From positions 1-64,000 of the forward strand of contig JADHOV010000006.1 in assembly GCA_016778765.1 (NCBI GenBank): 64,000 nt of DNA. The letters are read 5' to 3'. Positions 62,744 through 64,000 of this stretch are shown here, piece after piece. Each line of letters starts with the position of its first letter. The first letter of the stretch is position 1. The stretch is from Paracoccaceae bacterium. Its GTDB lineage: Bacteria; Pseudomonadota; Alphaproteobacteria; Rhodobacterales; Rhodobacteraceae. Made by a program: the position numbers and the translations under genes. A model generated the notes under the pieces. It saw only the letters and a program-made list of their open reading frames with translations. It was not told where the DNA came from and searched no databases.

Positions 62744-62854
62744 GGGTCCTGGGGATCGAGGCTGCGCCCCGGGGCAGATTTTGTTTGCCATAATTGCAGT
62801 CATCTTCAGCTGACCAGATTGTGCAGGGGCAATTGGCGATGTTTTGCGGTGGTT

Positions 62855-63448
62855 TCAGTTTTGGTCATCCTGTTCGATTATTGGCAGAATATCCAGAATT
62901 GACAGGCCTTTCATATTGTCTTTCTTGAAACGCCCAGCCGTGACCAATTGCGCATAGCCATGTACAAGGCTCCACATTGCAACTTGGCCCTTTCCCGCTT
63001 TGTCCTCTAGCGATCCGTGATGCCATCCAAGCTCAGCCGAACAATCTGCCAATATCACAAAACAGGCTCTGACCTGCTGCAGGAGGTCGGGATCATCCTG
63101 CACCAAACGGTCGCGCGAGAACATCAAATCATAAAGCGCAGGATTGGCTTGCGCGAAGGCGACATAGCCCAAAAGCGCCTGATCTCGCCGCCGCTTGCGA
63201 TCAGCGTTTGTATTGGCATCTGCCGTCATCATAACCGCGAGCTCTGCATATCCTGTTGTAACCATAGCGGTTAACAAGCCTGCCATATTGCCAAAATGGT
63301 TTTTGGGAGCCGCATGGCTGACGCCCACTTTTTCGGCGCATTTGCGCAGAGATAATCCGCTAAGACCGTCGCGTTCCAGCAGGTCACGGGCGGCCTTAAG
63401 AAAAGCTTCTTTGAGGTTGCCGTGGTGATAATTACGCGCAGCGGCCAT
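62855..63448 (-). CDS. TetR-family transcriptional regulator
   Basis: A 197-residue TetR regulator. The N-terminal HTH is KAARDLLERDGLSGLSLRKCAEKVGVSHAAPKNHFGN; the C-terminal ligand domain resembles the WHG type (LYDLMFSRDRL). It is divergent from the alpha/beta hydrolase gene with about 102 bases between, in which two matching palindromic sites lie. Confidence 0.93.
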   Translation of the reverse strand: MAAARNYHHGNLKEAFLKAARDLLERDGLSGLSLRKCAEKVGVSHAAPKNHFGNMAGLLTAMVTTGYAELAVMMTADANTNADRKRRRDQALLGYVAFAQANPALYDLMFSRDRLVQDDPDLLQQVRACFVILADCSAELGWHHGSLEDKAGKGQVAMWSLVHGYAQLVTAGRFKKDNMKGLSILDILPIIEQDDQN

Positions 63449-63467
63449 CAGGTCTCCTATGTTGATA

Positions 63468-63480
63468 TTTACAGTGTAAA
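63468..63480. promoter_or_regulatory. TetR operator copy 1
   Basis: TTTACAGTGTAAA is a perfect 13-base palindrome located 20 bases upstream of the TetR start codon. It likely overlaps the TetR promoter and mediates autorepression. Confidence 0.7.
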
Positions 63481-63487
63481 TTTTAAA

Positions 63488-63516
63488 TTGACACTCTACA
63501 AGCCATCTATTACCTA
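63488..63516 (+). promoter_or_regulatory. Promoter of the alpha/beta hydrolase gene
   Basis: TTGACA (63488-63493) and TACCTA (63511-63516) are 17 bases apart. The second operator copy immediately follows, so a bound TetR would sit at the expected transcription start. Confidence 0.5.
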
Positions 63517-63518
63517 TA

Positions 63519-63531
63519 TTGACAGTGTAAA
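63519..63531. promoter_or_regulatory. TetR operator copy 2
   Basis: TTGACAGTGTAAA differs from copy 1 at one position and lies 19 bases before the hydrolase ATG. Its position just downstream of the predicted -10 fits repression of the hydrolase gene. Confidence 0.65.
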
Positions 63532-63550
63532 TATTTCTGGAGTGTAAGGG

Positions 63551-64000
63551 ATGAAAAAAATATTCATCTGGGTCTTGTCGGGGCTCACAGCCTTTACCGG
63601 CGTTGCGGCGTTTATATGGTTTGCAAATCCGTTTGATCTGAGAGATCGAGTGCTGGTCAGCCAGATTATGAAAATGCGCGTGGCCCCCAAGCGTTTAGCA
63701 ATTCCCAAAACCCCCAGCGATTATGCGATGCTCTATAGCGATGTCGATATTATTACCGAGGATAATATTCGGCTGAGCGCATGGGAAATACCAAGCCCGA
63801 CCCCGTCGGATAAGACTGTGATCGTGAACCATCCATTGACAACCACGCGCTATGGTTCAGATGCCGGGCTTGACGGTGTTGCTGCGGAATTTCTGCCTAT
63901 GGTGAAACATTTGTATGACGCCAATTACAACATCGTAATGTATGATCATCGCGGTCAAGGCGAAAGCGATGGCGGCCTCGGCTTAAAGGCGATCGGCAGC
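63551..64000 (+). CDS. Alpha/beta-hydrolase, N-terminal part (runs off the window)
   Basis: 150 codons are open from ATG 63551 to the window edge. An N-terminal helix (IFIWVLSGLTAFTGVAAFIWFA) looks like a signal anchor. TVIVNHPLTTTRYGSD and NIVMYDHRGQGESDGG match alpha/beta-hydrolase strands and the loop before the nucleophile elbow, which lies outside the window. GGAGTG precedes the ATG. It is probably controlled by the divergent TetR. Confidence 0.8.
   Translation, partial: MKKIFIWVLSGLTAFTGVAAFIWFANPFDLRDRVLVSQIMKMRVAPKRLAIPKTPSDYAMLYSDVDIITEDNIRLSAWEIPSPTPSDKTVIVNHPLTTTRYGSDAGLDGVAAEFLPMVKHLYDANYNIVMYDHRGQGESDGGLGLKAIGS

Noticed and set aside
1..64000. tRNA, rRNA, CRISPR, prophage or IS elements
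   Set aside because: Gaps were read for T-loop-like sequence, regularly spaced repeats, terminal inverted repeats and transposase motifs; none was convincing.

Overview
The window reads as a chromosomal segment of a marine-type alphaproteobacterium of the Rhodobacterales (Roseobacter group). The basis is gene order and protein style, not a search: ispA-dxs, lptC-lptA-lptB-hpf-ptsN with no rpoN between, dnaK-dnaJ, grxC-nitrilase-MarR, a Roseobacter-type hybrid histidine kinase (here decayed) and an frc fructose locus. Base composition is moderate by eye; 38-48 kb and most intergenic gaps look more AT-rich than the Mrp and Dxs regions. I found no rRNA, tRNA, CRISPR array, intact transposase or phage gene.

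Layout. 0-5.2 kb: end of ispA, dxs, a YeeZ-type reductase, a methyltransferase and a thiolase. 5.3-7.5 kb: wreck of a hybrid sensor kinase. 7.5-9.8 kb: capsule-export genes kpsT and kpsE without kpsM. 10.1-17.7 kb: a ten-gene Mrp-type cation/proton antiporter operon with a split MrpA and three D/NuoL-like subunits. 17.9-20.2 kb: marR, nitrilase-family amidase, grxC and a comF broken by an amber codon. 20.2-22.2 kb: methyltransferase and hemH. 22.2-26.7 kb: a leftward acyl-CoA/lipid operon of six genes. 27.0-30.8 kb: RNase D, LPS transport (lptCAB), hpf, ptsN and a remnant resembling kpsM. 31.3-35.3 kb: dnaK, dnaJ, radC. 35.9-38.1 kb: a DEAD-box helicase with a long basic tail.

38.6-48.3 kb looks like an accessory catabolic island: a complete peptide/opine-type ABC importer (binding protein, two permeases, fused double ATPase), an amidase-signature hydrolase, a convergent large subunit of the N,N-dimethylformamidase family and a divergent MOSC protein. 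Together they suggest uptake and hydrolysis of small amides or formamides. 48.7-53.8 kb is a fructose-type ABC locus (ROK regulator, frcB, frcC, frcA, frcK) followed by a D-2-hydroxyacid dehydrogenase on the opposite strand. 55.2-58.2 kb pairs a glutathionyl-hydroquinone reductase and a globin-like protein with a divergent LysR regulator across a perfect palindrome. 58.4-60 kb holds the least familiar pair: a small secreted Cys protein whose gene overlaps that of a two-helix membrane protein ending in an OmpR-like winged helix, with a glycine-zipper envelope protein divergent. 60.2-64 kb: a broken small gene, an unknown protein, an FAD amine oxidase-like protein, and a TetR regulator divergent from a partial alpha/beta hydrolase with repeated operators between them.

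A recurring theme is gene decay (histidine kinase, comF, kpsM remnant, a 61-codon small gene). Best candidates for undescribed biology are the dimethylformamidase island and the membrane winged-helix pair.
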